A stretch of 64,000 bases of DNA from Alphaproteobacteria bacterium (GCA_028281325.1 JANQKC010000026.1:124001-188000), one strand, 5' to 3'; counted from the stretch's first letter, positions 25,459-35,151 are shown. Translations and numbers: made by a program. Notes: generated by a model not told the origin, from the sequence alone.

Positions 25459-25617
25459 CTAGCGGGCTGCTGAAAAAATCATGATCTTAGGTTTCCATGG
25501 TTCGAGACGGCGCTATCGCGCCTCCTCACCATGAGGCTTATGCGTGTTTTCCTCATCCTGAGGAGGGCCGGTAGGCCCGTCTCGAAGGATCCAAATGACT
25601 TTTCAGCAACCTGCTAA
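25459..25617 (-). repeat. 159-bp inverted-repeat element, copy 2 (opposite orientation)
   Basis: Termini CTAGCGGGCTGCTGAAAAA and TTTCAGCAACCTGCTAA are imperfect inverted repeats. The internal palindromic blocks match copies 1 and 3 read on the other strand. It fills the gap between the convergent AtzH-like and TauD genes, and the TAG stop of the TauD gene (25614-25616) is part of the terminus. Its long self-complementarity suits a bidirectional terminator. Confidence 0.88.
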
Positions 25618-26669
25618 ACCGGAATCCAGCTTCGCTTTTCACCGGCGTATTCGGGACCGGGGTTACCGCGCACGGTCGTCCGCCACATGACGCGCTGAAT
25701 GTTTTCCGCGTCGTACCAAGTGGCGGCGTGAACCAAGCTGCGGTTGTCCCAGATCACCAGGTCGTCGTCCTTCCATTCATGGACGTAGACGAATTCCGGC
25801 CGGGTGTAGTGCCGCATCAATTCATAGAGCAGCTTGCCGCCCTCGCCGTCGGGACCTGGTTCCAGACCGACGAACGGCCCGTCGACCCAGTCCATCTGGC
25901 CGGCCTCGCACATGTAAAGCGCCTTCTCGCCGGTAACCGGATGCGGGCGCACCACCGGCTGGCGCTGCGGCGCTTCGTGCGGCTGAATGTCCTTGGGCGG
26001 CTCACCGGCCCGGACGGCGTATTCCGTCCGGCCGATCGTCGAGCTGGCATGGATGCCGATCAAGCCATCGACCCGAGCCTTCAGGTCCGGCGAAAGCGCG
26101 TTGTAGGCCAGGATACCATTGGCGAACAGCGTCTGGCCTTGCCCTTCGGGCGATGCCTTCTTCGCATAGAACAGCGAGATATCGGGCGGCGGGCGGCGAT
26201 AGCTTTGATCGGTATGCCAGCCGCGCCGGTGCGGAAAACGCGTCGGTAACTTGCCGTCCTCGGTCAGCGGCGGGTTGGGCCGCGCCGGGGGCTTCTTATA
26301 GGCCGGCGGCACGTTCGAGACCATGAAGATTTCCGGCACGTCCTGGTGGACGTTGTTCTTCGCGACCAAGGTCTGGTTGTAATCCTCGACCTCCGACCCG
26401 AACAGGCGGCTGAGCCGGACCAGCAACTCCGGGTCTTCGGAAATGGCCCGCATCCCGCGCAACAGCAACAATCCCCGCGCCTCGTTCAAGGCTTCCGGCA
26501 GGGTATCCGGTTCCGCCTCGGCCGCGGCGATCGCGGCCCGCGCATCGGCGATGCCGGCGACCTCGACCATGCCGCCGAAATCGGCGCCCGGCATCGGTTG
26601 GACGTGAAAGCGGCTGGGCGGCATGCCGCCGTTTCCGCCTGCGTCGGTGGTGTTCGTCTTCAATGGCAT
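25614..26669 (-). CDS. TauD/TfdA-family dioxygenase (2 of 4)
   Basis: This 351-residue member is longer than the others, with an N-terminal extension and a Pro-rich insertion (PPAYKKPPARPNPPLTEDGK near residue 120). The iron ligands are in RGWHTDQSYRRPPPDISLFY (His-x-Asp about residues 151-153) and NRSLVHAATWYD (distal His). VMWRTTVRGNPG supplies the 2-oxoglutarate Arg region. It is probably a stand-alone gene, upstream of nothing in the same direction, and its stop is provided by repeat copy 2. Proximity to the hydantoin operon is not evidence of a shared pathway, because the genes converge. Confidence 0.88.
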   Translation of the reverse strand: MPLKTNTTDAGGNGGMPPSRFHVQPMPGADFGGMVEVAGIADARAAIAAAEAEPDTLPEALNEARGLLLLRGMRAISEDPELLVRLSRLFGSEVEDYNQTLVAKNNVHQDVPEIFMVSNVPPAYKKPPARPNPPLTEDGKLPTRFPHRRGWHTDQSYRRPPPDISLFYAKKASPEGQGQTLFANGILAYNALSPDLKARVDGLIGIHASSTIGRTEYAVRAGEPPKDIQPHEAPQRQPVVRPHPVTGEKALYMCEAGQMDWVDGPFVGLEPGPDGEGGKLLYELMRHYTRPEFVYVHEWKDDDLVIWDNRSLVHAATWYDAENIQRVMWRTTVRGNPGPEYAGEKRSWIPV

Positions 26670-26789
26670 TGAATCTGCTCCAGCGCTGAAGGTGGGAGGA
26701 ATTGCGCCAGCCTTGAGCAGTCCACTATAGCAGCGCGCCGCCCGGTTTCAACGCGAAGGCCGGGCTAATCGGCGGCGGCGTCGGTTTTT

Positions 26790-27992
26790 CTAGGGACCAA
26801 CAGGCTCTAGGCGGAGCAAATGGCCACTGGAGCTGTCGGTCAGCACGTAGATATTGCCGTCCGGCCCACTACGCACGTCCCGAATGCGGGCCCCCAGATC
26901 TTCGAGCAATTCCTCCTGGGCGACCACCTTGTCGCCCTCCATTTCCAAGCGCCGCAAATGGGTCTGCTTAAGCGCGCCGACGAAGATGTCGCCTTGCCAG
27001 TTCGGGAAACGGTCGCCGTCATAGAAGGCCATGCCGCTGGGCGCGATCGACGGGTCCCAATAAATGACGGGCTGCTCCATCCCCGGCGCCGACGTCTTGT
27101 CCGAAATCTTGCCGCCGCCATAGTCGACGCCGTACGTGATCACCGGCCATCCGTAATTCGCGCCGGGGCGCACAATATTGACCTCGTCGCCGCCTTGCGC
27201 GCCATGTTCGTGCATCCAAATCGTGTCCGTGCCCGGGCGCAGCACCATGCCTTGGCCGTTGCGGTGCCCATAGGAATAAATCTCGGGCCGGGCATCATCA
27301 CGCCCGACGAATGGATTATCCGGCGGCACCGAACCGTCGTCGCGAATCCGCAAGATGGTGCCGATGTGGTTCCCGAGATTTTGGGATTCTTGGATTTGAC
27401 GGCGATCGCCCGTCGTGATGTACAGCGTGCCATCCGGCGCGAAGACGAGACGGGAGCCGAAATGCCCGCTGCCGCGCGTCTTCGGGGTGGCGCGGAAGAT
27501 GACTTCGAGGTTCTCCAAGCGCTCACCCGTAAATTTGCCGCGCGCGACTTCGGTGTTCGAACCGCCTTGGCCACGGCCCGCATAAGACAGATAGACCAAT
27601 TGGTTGTTTTCGAAATCGGGGTGCAACACCACGTCGAGCAATCCGCCTTGCCCCGAGGCGGCGATGTTGTCGGGCACGCCGCTGATCGGTTTGGGATCGA
27701 GTTTCCCGTCGCGAACAACACGGAGCTGGCCGGACCGCTCGGTCACCAGCATGTCGCCGCCGGGCAGAAACGCGAGGCCCCAAGGGTGATCGAGCCCTTT
27801 GGCGACGCTAACGATACGGAATTCATGCTTGTCGGATTTCTCGACCTGGCTGTCCTTGATGTCCGAGCCGCCGAAAAACCCGAAAAGAAATACCGAGAGA
27901 CACAGGACCGATACGCCCCCGGCCAGCGACGTCGCCTTGCGCCGAACGACGCCATGACCGCCCGTTTCATTCACATCCTGTCGATTAAACAT
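26790..27992 (-). CDS. PQQ-dependent sugar dehydrogenase (YliI/sorbosone dehydrogenase family)
   Basis: The 400-residue precursor has an N-terminal hydrophobic segment (VSVLCLSVFLFGFFGGS) that should export or anchor it, then a six-bladed propeller: AKGLDHPWGLAFLPGGDMLVTER, GQGGLLDVVLHPDFENN, GSGHFGSRLVFAPDGTLYITTGDR, YSYGHRNGQGMVLRPGTDTIW with HEHGAQGGDEVN, and PSIAPSGMAFYDGDRFPNWQGD. These are the conserved blocks of soluble aldose sugar dehydrogenases that bind PQQ and calcium. The ATG at 27992 follows GAGGAATG. PQQ biosynthesis genes are not in the window. Physiological sugar unknown. Confidence 0.9.
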   Translation of the reverse strand: MFNRQDVNETGGHGVVRRKATSLAGGVSVLCLSVFLFGFFGGSDIKDSQVEKSDKHEFRIVSVAKGLDHPWGLAFLPGGDMLVTERSGQLRVVRDGKLDPKPISGVPDNIAASGQGGLLDVVLHPDFENNQLVYLSYAGRGQGGSNTEVARGKFTGERLENLEVIFRATPKTRGSGHFGSRLVFAPDGTLYITTGDRRQIQESQNLGNHIGTILRIRDDGSVPPDNPFVGRDDARPEIYSYGHRNGQGMVLRPGTDTIWMHEHGAQGGDEVNIVRPGANYGWPVITYGVDYGGGKISDKTSAPGMEQPVIYWDPSIAPSGMAFYDGDRFPNWQGDIFVGALKQTHLRRLEMEGDKVVAQEELLEDLGARIRDVRSGPDGNIYVLTDSSSGHLLRLEPVGP

Positions 27993-28183
27993 GCATTCCT
28001 CCACATCGCCGCGCGCTTCTATCCCACCGCACTAAGGTAGGATCGAATCCGCCCGATACAATCCTCTCCGGAAATTCTGCCGCAGATACTGGATATGGGC
28101 GCCTTCCTCCGCATATAACCCTTAACCACCTCGGCGCCAGGCGCCGTCACTCCAACCCGGCGGCGCCGACAAAGGAACAGGAT

Positions 28184-29536
28184 TTGCCTAGACGTTGCTC
28201 GCGCCGGAACGGGCGCTGGATTGCCGGGGCGGCCGCCGGTCTGATCGCACTGCTATCGGCGGGCGGCGCCAGCTTGGCCGACGCGGACCAGGACGGCCGA
28301 CTCATCCTGAAACCGCGCTTTGCCGATCCACTCCTGTCGGTCGGCAGTGGGGACCCGGCGGTCACGCTCACGCCCTACGGCCAGGCCAATTTTACCGCGA
28401 TCTTCTCCGACGACGGTATCGAAACCGATACCTTCGTCGTGGACAACAACCCGTCGAGTTCGCGGCTCGGGATCATCGCGCGGGTCGACCCCGGCACGGA
28501 TTGGTCGGTCAACTTCCAGTACGAAGCCGGATTCGACATTCCCGGCAGCACCACGGTCCGCGCGACGGACGAGTCGCGCACCCGCCCGTTCATCGACGGC
28601 GACGACGAGCCGTTCACGCGTCTGCTGCACGGCTGGATCGAAAGCCCGTACGGCAAGGTGACGATCGGCGAGAGCCTGCCGGTCATCGCCAATTGGACGC
28701 CCAATCCCGGGCGCACCTTCGCGACCGATCAGGCGGGCTTCTTTCTGGTCGGCGGCGGGTTCAATCCGGTGATCTCGAACGCCAGCGGGGGGCGAGACCG
28801 GATCGTCCGGCCGTGGAGCGCCTTCACAGCACCGATGCAATGGCCGCTGACGCAGCCGGTCCTGCTGTTCCGTTACGATTCGCCCAGCATCGGCGGCGTG
28901 ACCTTCTCCGCCGCCAAGGCGCGGACGGATATCTTCGACGTCGGCCTCCGGTACAAGGGCGACGTTTCGCGCTTCGCCGTCGACGCCTCGCTCGCCTTTC
29001 ACAAGAACCAGGACCCGGACTACGACAGCGCGCGGATCGGTTTCCCCGAATTCGAGGAAGCCTTGGTCGGCGGAATCGGACTGCGCGACCGGCCAACCGG
29101 ATTGTTCGGCGTCGTCGGCGCCAACTACCGGATGTTCGACGGATCGAACGCCAACGACTTCGACGGCGACGGGGCGCGGCGGCCGGACGATTTCGGGCTT
29201 TGGGGGCAGGTCGGGCTGCGGCGCAACCTGATCGGGATCGGCGACACGGTGCTCTACGGCGTCGTCGGATACGGTCACGACCGCGGCGAAGGCCGGTTCG
29301 TGCCGGGCACCGCCGGCGCCCGCTGGCTCGAAACCCGCGTGGTGATGGCCGGCATCAACGTCATCCAGGAAATCGACGTCGCCCGGGATTTCGGCACGCG
29401 GCTGGAACTCTATGCGGGATACCGGCAGTGGAACGGCGACTTCCTGCGCACCACCTCCGCCGCCGACGCGACGCCATTTCGCGAGGACGCCGACACGCTG
29501 CACCTGATCACCAGCGGGTTCCGGCTGCGCTTCTAG
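28184..29536 (+). CDS. Outer-membrane porin-like beta-barrel (TTG start)
   Basis: The 450-residue precursor starts at TTG with AAAGGAACAG upstream. An N-terminal signal (WIAGAAAGLIALLSAGGASLADA) is followed by amphipathic alternating strands such as VTLTPYGQANFTAIF, SSSRLGIIARVDPGTDWSVNF, LFRYDSPSIGGVTFSAAKA and GTRLELYAGYRQWNG. The chain ends GFRLRF with the terminal Phe recognised by the barrel-assembly machine. PYGQANFTAIF and SSRLGI are typical of trimeric porins with a constriction loop (the 150-200 region is loop-like). It probably admits small solutes into the periplasm. It is divergent from the sugar dehydrogenase gene. Confidence 0.82.
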   Translation: MPRRCSRRNGRWIAGAAAGLIALLSAGGASLADADQDGRLILKPRFADPLLSVGSGDPAVTLTPYGQANFTAIFSDDGIETDTFVVDNNPSSSRLGIIARVDPGTDWSVNFQYEAGFDIPGSTTVRATDESRTRPFIDGDDEPFTRLLHGWIESPYGKVTIGESLPVIANWTPNPGRTFATDQAGFFLVGGGFNPVISNASGGRDRIVRPWSAFTAPMQWPLTQPVLLFRYDSPSIGGVTFSAAKARTDIFDVGLRYKGDVSRFAVDASLAFHKNQDPDYDSARIGFPEFEEALVGGIGLRDRPTGLFGVVGANYRMFDGSNANDFDGDGARRPDDFGLWGQVGLRRNLIGIGDTVLYGVVGYGHDRGEGRFVPGTAGARWLETRVVMAGINVIQEIDVARDFGTRLELYAGYRQWNGDFLRTTSAADATPFREDADTLHLITSGFRLRF

Positions 29537-29545
29537 CCTGCCCTC

Positions 29546-30484
29546 TTACTCCGGCGGTTCGACGCCGGTTTGGCTGGTGATGCGGCCGTAGTATTGCGGC
29601 CGGCGGTGCTGCGCGAAATTGAACATGTTCTCTTTGCCGTGCGCGCAAAGATCCAGGTCGCAGTCGTGGACCAGCAGCTCGTCCTCGGTCGTTTCCGCCT
29701 GCGCCACGATCTGACCGTTCGGATCGACGATCACGCTGGAGCCGATCAGCCCCGCGCCGTCCTCGATTCCGGCCTTGGCCACGCTGACCACCCAGGTCGC
29801 GTTCTGATACGCCCCGGCCTGCGCCGCGAGATTGCTGTGGAAGACCCGCCGGTCGTAGCTCTCCTCGCCGCCGTTCGGATCATGCGCCGCCGAGTTATAG
29901 CCGATCATCACCAGTTCGACGCCCTGCAACCCCATCACCCGGAAGGTTTCGGGCCAGCGCCGGTCATTGCAGATCGCCATGCCGAGGATGCCGCCCATCC
30001 CCTTGAACACCGGGAAACCCAGATTGCCGTAATCGAAATAGCGCTTTTCCAACTGCTGCCATTTCAGCGCCGGGCGCAGTTCTTCCGACCCCGGCAAATG
30101 GATCTTCCGGTACTTGCCGATGATCTTGCCGTCGGGTCCGACCAGGATCGCCGTGTTGTAATGCCGGGTCTCGCCATCCTCCTCGGTCAATTCCGCATAG
30201 CCGAGGTAGAACCCCATGCCGAGCCGCACCGCTTCGTCGAACAGCGGTTGCGTGTCCGCATTCGGCATCTCGCGTTCGAAATGACGGTCGATTTCCGCCT
30301 GATCCTCCATGTACCAGCGCGGGAAGAAGGTGGTCAGCGCCAGTTCGGGAAAGACGATGAGTTGCGCCCCGCGGTCATGGGCGGCGCGCATCAGGTCGAT
30401 CATGCGTTTGACGGTCTGCTCGCGCGTGTGGTTGCGCGAGATGGGGCCGAGTTGACCCGCGGCGACACGGACGATCCGGGACAT
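29546..30484 (-). CDS. N-carbamoyl-D-amino acid hydrolase-like, copy 2
   Basis: The 312-residue paralogue of the gene at 23404 has the same length and triad blocks: LIVFPELALTTFFPRWYMED, KYRKIHLPGSEELRP and GMAICNDRRWPETFRVMG. Differences lie in substrate loops (for example PGSEELRPALKWQQLEKRY against PGHDEYDPDRTHQHLEKRY), so substrate preference may differ. GGAG precedes the ATG. It is divergent from the TPP enzyme/PuuE-like/TRAP unit at 30612, suggesting it acts on the compound that unit imports or makes. It converges on the porin gene with nine bases between stops. Confidence 0.9.
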   Translation of the reverse strand: MSRIVRVAAGQLGPISRNHTREQTVKRMIDLMRAAHDRGAQLIVFPELALTTFFPRWYMEDQAEIDRHFEREMPNADTQPLFDEAVRLGMGFYLGYAELTEEDGETRHYNTAILVGPDGKIIGKYRKIHLPGSEELRPALKWQQLEKRYFDYGNLGFPVFKGMGGILGMAICNDRRWPETFRVMGLQGVELVMIGYNSAAHDPNGGEESYDRRVFHSNLAAQAGAYQNATWVVSVAKAGIEDGAGLIGSSVIVDPNGQIVAQAETTEDELLVHDCDLDLCAHGKENMFNFAQHRRPQYYGRITSQTGVEPPE

Positions 30485-30611
30485 GGTTGGTCTGTTCTCC
30501 TGTGTGATGATTTCCGGCGGCCCATCCTATACCACAAGGACCGTATTACGCCTGCTTGAGCATTCGTGATAAAAGGGGCGAAAACCAACAACAACCAATC
30601 GGGAGCGCCCC

Positions 30612-32246
30612 ATGGCGGAAATGACCGGCGGCCAAGCGATCGTCCGCACCCTCGTCAATCACGGTATCGACACCATCTTCGGCCTGCCGGGCGTTCAACT
30701 CGACAACACGTTCGACGCACTCTACGAGGCCCGCAATCAGATCCGCACGATCCACACACGCCACGAACAGGGCGCGGCTTACATGGCGCTCGGCTATGCG
30801 CAGGCCAGCGGGAAGGTCGGCGCCTGCATCGTCGGCCCCGGCCCCGGCCTGTTGAACACGGGCGCCGCGCTCTGTACCGCCGATGGCTCGAACGTGCCGG
30901 TGATCTGTATCGCCGGGCAGATTCCGTCGCATCAGATCGGCGTCGGCATCGGCGCGACCCATGAAATCCGCGATCAGACCAACGCGATGCGCGGCGTGGT
31001 GAAATGGGTCGGCCGCGCGGAAACGCCTTCCGATGCGCCCGCCGTGCTGGAAACGGCGTTCGGCGAAATGCTCGGCACCCGCCAACAACCGGTCGTGTTC
31101 GAAATGGCCCCGGACATGATGGGCAAGGTCGAAGACGTGGCGCTGATCGACCCGGCGGACTACGACGCGGCCCCCGAGCCGGATGAGGACCTGTTGGAGA
31201 CGGCGGCGGAAATGCTCGGCAAGGCGAAGAAACCGATGATCTTCGTCGGCAGCGGCGTCTTCGGCGCGGAAGCCGAACTGCAAGCCATCGCCGAAACGCT
31301 GGAAGCGCCGGTCGTGATGAGCCGGACCGGCCGCGGCGCCCTGACCGACCGCCATTACCTGGCGCAGACGATGATCGCCGGGCAGACAGTCTGGGAAGAC
31401 GCCGATGTGGCGTTGGTGGTCGGCACGCGATTCTCGTCGCCCGCCCTCGCCTGGGGCCGCGAAAAGGAGGTCAAGCTGATCCGCGTCGATATCGATCCCC
31501 GGCAGGCCAAGCTGCCGCGCGAGGCCGATGTCACCGTCATCTCCAGCGCCAAGAAAGCGCTGCCGGTGCTGACCGACAAGATCGGTCGCCACAACACGAA
31601 GCGCGAGTCGCGCGAAAGCGAATTGAACGCGATCAAGGCGGACACCAACGCGAAGCTCGAAGGCCTGCACCCGCAATACGGCTTCGGCAAGGTGATCCGC
31701 GACGCGCTGCCGGAAGACGGTATCCTGGTCACCGACGTGACGCAGATGGCGACCTTCATGCAGAACTGGTGCCCGGTCTACCAGCCGCGCACGCTGATCA
31801 CGCCCGGCTATCAGGCGACGCTCGGCTACGGCTTCCCCACCGCGCTCGGCGCGAAGGTGGCGATGCCGGACAAGAAAGTCGTCTGCATTTCCGGCGACGG
31901 CGGTTTCATGTTCAACGTGCAGGAGCTGTCCTCGGCGGTCGCGCACGGCATCGATTTGGTGACCATCGTTTTCGCCGACGCCGCCTACGGCAACGTCAAA
32001 CGCTTCCAGAAGGAAGGCTACGGCGGCCGCCACATCGCGGTCGAGCTGCACAACCCGGACTTCGCCAAAATGGCCGAAACCTACGGCGCGCGCGGCATCC
32101 ACGCCGACGGCCCCGAAGAACTCGCCGCCGCGCTGAAGGAGTCGCTGGACGCCAAGGGCCCGACGCTGATCGAGGTGCCCATCGGCGAGGTGCCGAACAC
32201 CTGGTCGCTGGTCAAACGTCCGTCCTCAGCCGGCGCGAAAACGTAA
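30612..32246 (+). CDS. Acetolactate synthase-like TPP enzyme
   Basis: The 544-residue protein has all three domains of the acetolactate synthase/pyruvate oxidase family. The N-terminal TPP-pyrimidine domain has HGIDTIFGLPGVQLDNTFDA and the catalytic Glu in TRHEQGAAYMALGYAQ near residue 52. The middle Rossmann-like domain has KAKKPMIFVGSGVFGAEAEL. The C-terminal domain has VCISGDGGFMFNVQEL near 430, the intact GDG metal motif. Glyoxylate carboligase lacks the catalytic Glu, so this is not a typical Gcl. It is followed five bases later by the PuuE-like gene. The acceptor and donor substrates are unknown. Confidence 0.88.
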   Translation: MAEMTGGQAIVRTLVNHGIDTIFGLPGVQLDNTFDALYEARNQIRTIHTRHEQGAAYMALGYAQASGKVGACIVGPGPGLLNTGAALCTADGSNVPVICIAGQIPSHQIGVGIGATHEIRDQTNAMRGVVKWVGRAETPSDAPAVLETAFGEMLGTRQQPVVFEMAPDMMGKVEDVALIDPADYDAAPEPDEDLLETAAEMLGKAKKPMIFVGSGVFGAEAELQAIAETLEAPVVMSRTGRGALTDRHYLAQTMIAGQTVWEDADVALVVGTRFSSPALAWGREKEVKLIRVDIDPRQAKLPREADVTVISSAKKALPVLTDKIGRHNTKRESRESELNAIKADTNAKLEGLHPQYGFGKVIRDALPEDGILVTDVTQMATFMQNWCPVYQPRTLITPGYQATLGYGFPTALGAKVAMPDKKVVCISGDGGFMFNVQELSSAVAHGIDLVTIVFADAAYGNVKRFQKEGYGGRHIAVELHNPDFAKMAETYGARGIHADGPEELAAALKESLDAKGPTLIEVPIGEVPNTWSLVKRPSSAGAKT

Positions 32247-32251
32247 GCGGC

Positions 32252-33163
32252 ATGACACGCGATCTCATCGGATACGGACGCGACCGGCCGGCCATCCAGT
32301 GGCCGAACGGGGCGATGGTCGCGGTGTCGATCGTCGTCAATTTCGAGGAAGGCGCGGAATTCTCGATCGAACAGGGCGACCCTGCCGCCGAGCGTGTCGG
32401 CGAGGTGCAGAGCGTCGTGCCCGCTGGCGTGCGCGATATCGGAATGGAACAAATTTTCTCCTACGGCATGCGGGCCGGCCTGTGGCGGTTCCTCGACGCG
32501 CTGGACCGCCACAACCGGAAAACCACCTTCTTCATGTGCGGCCGCGCGATCGAACGCGTGCCGGAACTGGCGGCCGAGGTCGTCGCGCGCGGACACGAGC
32601 CCGCCTGCCATAGCTGGCGCTGGACGACCCATGCGGAATTCACGTCGGAATCAGAGGAACGCGCCGTCCTGGAACGCTGCATCGCGGTCACCGAGGCGGC
32701 GACCGGGGAGCGCCCTTACGGCTTCTTCTGCCGCGGCAGCGAGAGCATCCACACCCGCAAGCTGCTGTGCGATCTGGGCTTCGAATACAATTCGAACGCC
32801 TTCGACGACGACCTGCCCTACTACGATCACGACGCCGGCAGGCACCCGCTGCTGATCCTGCCCTATTCGCTCGACAGCAACGACATGAAATTCTTCCACC
32901 CGAACGGTTTCGCCCGGTCGGCGGAATTCGTCGACTATGTGATCGACGCGCTCAACGTGCTGATCGAGGAAGGACGGCGCGGCGAACCGAAGCTGCTCAA
33001 CATCGGCCTGCACCTGCGGATCACCGGCAGACCCGGCCGGTTCGCGGCGGTCGAGGAAATCCTGAACCATCTCGATGGTTTGGGCGACCAGATCTGGGTC
33101 GCGCCGCGACTGGAGATTGCGCGCTACTTTAAGGCACACTATCCGCCGCTGCTTAAAGATTGA
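32252..33163 (+). CDS. PuuE-like polysaccharide-deacetylase-fold hydrolase (allantoinase-like)
   Basis: The 303-residue protein begins MTRDLIGYGRDRPAIQWPNG and has AVSIVVNFEEGAEFSIEQGD, IFSYGMRAGLWRFLDALDRH, RKTTFFMCGRAIERVPELAAEV and GHEPACHSWRWTTHAEF, the order seen in PuuE-type allantoinases and related NodB-fold enzymes. Those act on ureides or formamides and not on polysaccharide. There is no signal peptide, in keeping with a cytoplasmic catabolic role. It starts five bases after the TPP enzyme and 254 bases before the TRAP transporter genes. A true allantoinase would need allantoin-pathway partners, which are not visible. Confidence 0.85.
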   Translation: MTRDLIGYGRDRPAIQWPNGAMVAVSIVVNFEEGAEFSIEQGDPAAERVGEVQSVVPAGVRDIGMEQIFSYGMRAGLWRFLDALDRHNRKTTFFMCGRAIERVPELAAEVVARGHEPACHSWRWTTHAEFTSESEERAVLERCIAVTEAATGERPYGFFCRGSESIHTRKLLCDLGFEYNSNAFDDDLPYYDHDAGRHPLLILPYSLDSNDMKFFHPNGFARSAEFVDYVIDALNVLIEEGRRGEPKLLNIGLHLRITGRPGRFAAVEEILNHLDGLGDQIWVAPRLEIARYFKAHYPPLLKD

Positions 33164-33417
33164 GCAACGAGGCGTATCCGACGCGAGCGCCATCTGTCCC
33201 AGACACCCGCGCCGATGCGGAAAGATGAATGCATGCAACGGGTTACGAACTTAATCCCCGTTGGCATGCGCCTTGAATAATAGAGAACCGAGAGTTGGGC
33301 CGACGATACGGTCCGCGTATACGGCCCCGACGCCATCCCGCGATCCTGCACCGGATCGTAGGTGGTGCATACGGAGCGGGCCGTTCAACACGGTCGTTTT
33401 GTGCAGGGAGAAAAATA

Positions 33418-34476
33418 ATGCCAAGACATCTAAAGAAATTGGCGCTGGCATCCGCCGTCGCCATCGGCATCGGTGGCCTCAGCGGCGTCGCCGCGGCCGA
33501 CACGCTGCAGCTTCGCGCCAGCGGCCTTGTGTCCACCCACAAATTCCATATCGCGTTGGAGAAGGAATTCTACGGCAGCCTGGCGGAGAAGACCGGAATG
33601 GACGTCGCGGTGAACTACAACCCACTGGACGTGGTCGGAATCAACATGCAGGACACGTTGCGCATGGTGAAGAGCGGCGCGTTCGACATCGTCGAGACGA
33701 CGATCGGATCGGCCGCGCGCGACGACCCCTTCCTCGAAGGCATCGACCTGATCGGTATCTCGACGACGATGGATGAACTGCGCGAGTCGATCGACGCCTA
33801 TCGCGATGCCTTCTCGAAGCGGGTCGAGGAGCGGTTCAACGCCAAAACGCTGACGCTTTGGCCCTACGGCCCGCAGGTCTTCTACTGCAAAGCGGAGATC
33901 AAGGACCTGAGCGACTTCAAGGGACTGAAGATCCGCTCCTACACGCCGTCGATGTCGGCCTTGGTCAGCTATCTCGGCGCAACGCCGGTGACCTTGCAGT
34001 TCAAGGAAGTGTACCCGGCGCTGCAACGCGGCGTGGCCGACTGCGCCATCACGTCCCCCACGTCGGGCAACACGGGCAAGTGGCCGGAGGTGACCACCCA
34101 CTTCCTGCCGCTCGGCATCAGCTGGTCGGTCAACGGGCATTTCATGAATCTGGACAAGTGGAACGCCCTGTCCGCCGACGAGAAGACGAAAATGACCGCC
34201 GCCTTCAAGGAGTTCGAGGAAGGGTTCTGGACCCTGGCGAAACAGAACAACGGCTGGGCCATCGCCTGTAATACCGGCGGCGAAGGGTGCAAGAACTATC
34301 AAAAGTTCAACATGAAGCTGGTCACCCCGTCCGCGGCGGACCGGGCCATGGTCCAGAAAGCCGCGGTGAAGGAAATCCTGCCGAAGTGGAAGGAGACTTG
34401 CGACGGCGTCTACGCCGAGTGTTCAAAGATTTGGGACGCGACGATCGGCAAGGTCCGGAACGTCGCCGCCCCGTAA
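33418..34476 (+). CDS. dctP: TRAP transporter solute-binding protein (DctP family)
   Basis: The 352-residue precursor has a signal peptide (MPRHLKKLALASAVAIGIGG, cleavage near ADT at about residue 27) and the DctP fold: VSTHKFHIALEKEFYGSLAE, DVVGINMQDTLRMVKSGAFDIVE, LTLWPYGPQVFYCKAEI and LKIRSYTPSMSALVSYLGATPVTLQFKEVYPALQRGVADCAI, which carries the Arg that usually binds a substrate carboxylate. It should capture an organic anion in the periplasm. CAGGGAGAAAA precedes the ATG. DctQ and DctM follow. Confidence 0.93.
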   Translation: MPRHLKKLALASAVAIGIGGLSGVAAADTLQLRASGLVSTHKFHIALEKEFYGSLAEKTGMDVAVNYNPLDVVGINMQDTLRMVKSGAFDIVETTIGSAARDDPFLEGIDLIGISTTMDELRESIDAYRDAFSKRVEERFNAKTLTLWPYGPQVFYCKAEIKDLSDFKGLKIRSYTPSMSALVSYLGATPVTLQFKEVYPALQRGVADCAITSPTSGNTGKWPEVTTHFLPLGISWSVNGHFMNLDKWNALSADEKTKMTAAFKEFEEGFWTLAKQNNGWAIACNTGGEGCKNYQKFNMKLVTPSAADRAMVQKAAVKEILPKWKETCDGVYAECSKIWDATIGKVRNVAAP

Positions 34477-34578
34477 CGATCGCGATCTAACCCAGAAAAC
34501 GCATCGAATGTCCCGTTCCCAACGGAGCGGGGCATTCGGCGCGGCGGCGCACCCGGACGGCCCCACCCGAGGACGAAC

Positions 34579-35151
34579 ATGGATCGTTTGAGATCATTCT
34601 TGCATGGCGTCGCCATCATGGCCGGATACGCCTTCTTTGCGCTGTCGATCTTCATCGTCGTGGAAATCCTCGCGCGCAAGCTGTTCAACCATTCTTTCCA
34701 GGGCGCGGACGAAATCGGCGGCTATGTCTTGGCGGCGGGCACCGCCGGCGGGTTCGGCTTCGCCCTCATTCACCGCAGCCACACGCGGATCGACCTGCTG
34801 GTGTCACGGCTGTCGGGGCGGCCCCAGGCGGTCTTCAACCTGTTGGCCTATCTCTCGCTCGCCGCCTTCGCGAGCTTCATGGCGTGGCGCGCTTGCGCGA
34901 CGCTACAGCAAAGCATCGAGTTCGGCAGCCTCGCCAGCACACCGTTGCAGACGCCGCTGTGGATTCCGCAAAGCCTGTGGGCCGGCGGGCTGGTCGTTTT
35001 CGCGGCCACCGCGCTGATCCTCGCCGGACGCGCCATTCTCGCCTTCTGCCGTGACAGCGCCGCCGTGAACCGGGAATTCGGCCCCTTCACGATCCGCGAG
35101 GAGGTGGAGGAGAAAGTCCATGATCTCGCGACATCCCGGCGGGACATCTAG
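34579..35151 (+). CDS. dctQ: TRAP transporter small membrane subunit (DctQ family)
   Basis: The 190-residue protein has four hydrophobic segments (VAIMAGYAFFALSIFIVVEI; GGYVLAAGTAGGFGFALIH; VFNLLAYLSLAAFASFMAW; SLWAGGLVVFAATALILAG), typical of DctQ. RKLFNHSFQGADEIGGY and RSHTRIDLL match conserved loop positions. The C-terminal tail is charged and cytoplasmic. CGAGGAC precedes the ATG, and the DctM start is three bases after its stop. Confidence 0.9.
   Translation: MDRLRSFLHGVAIMAGYAFFALSIFIVVEILARKLFNHSFQGADEIGGYVLAAGTAGGFGFALIHRSHTRIDLLVSRLSGRPQAVFNLLAYLSLAAFASFMAWRACATLQQSIEFGSLASTPLQTPLWIPQSLWAGGLVVFAATALILAGRAILAFCRDSAAVNREFGPFTIREEVEEKVHDLATSRRDI

Noticed and set aside
30612-32246. Glyoxylate carboligase assignment
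   Set aside because: The catalytic Glu (HEQGAAYM) is present, whereas glyoxylate carboligase has a hydrophobic residue there.
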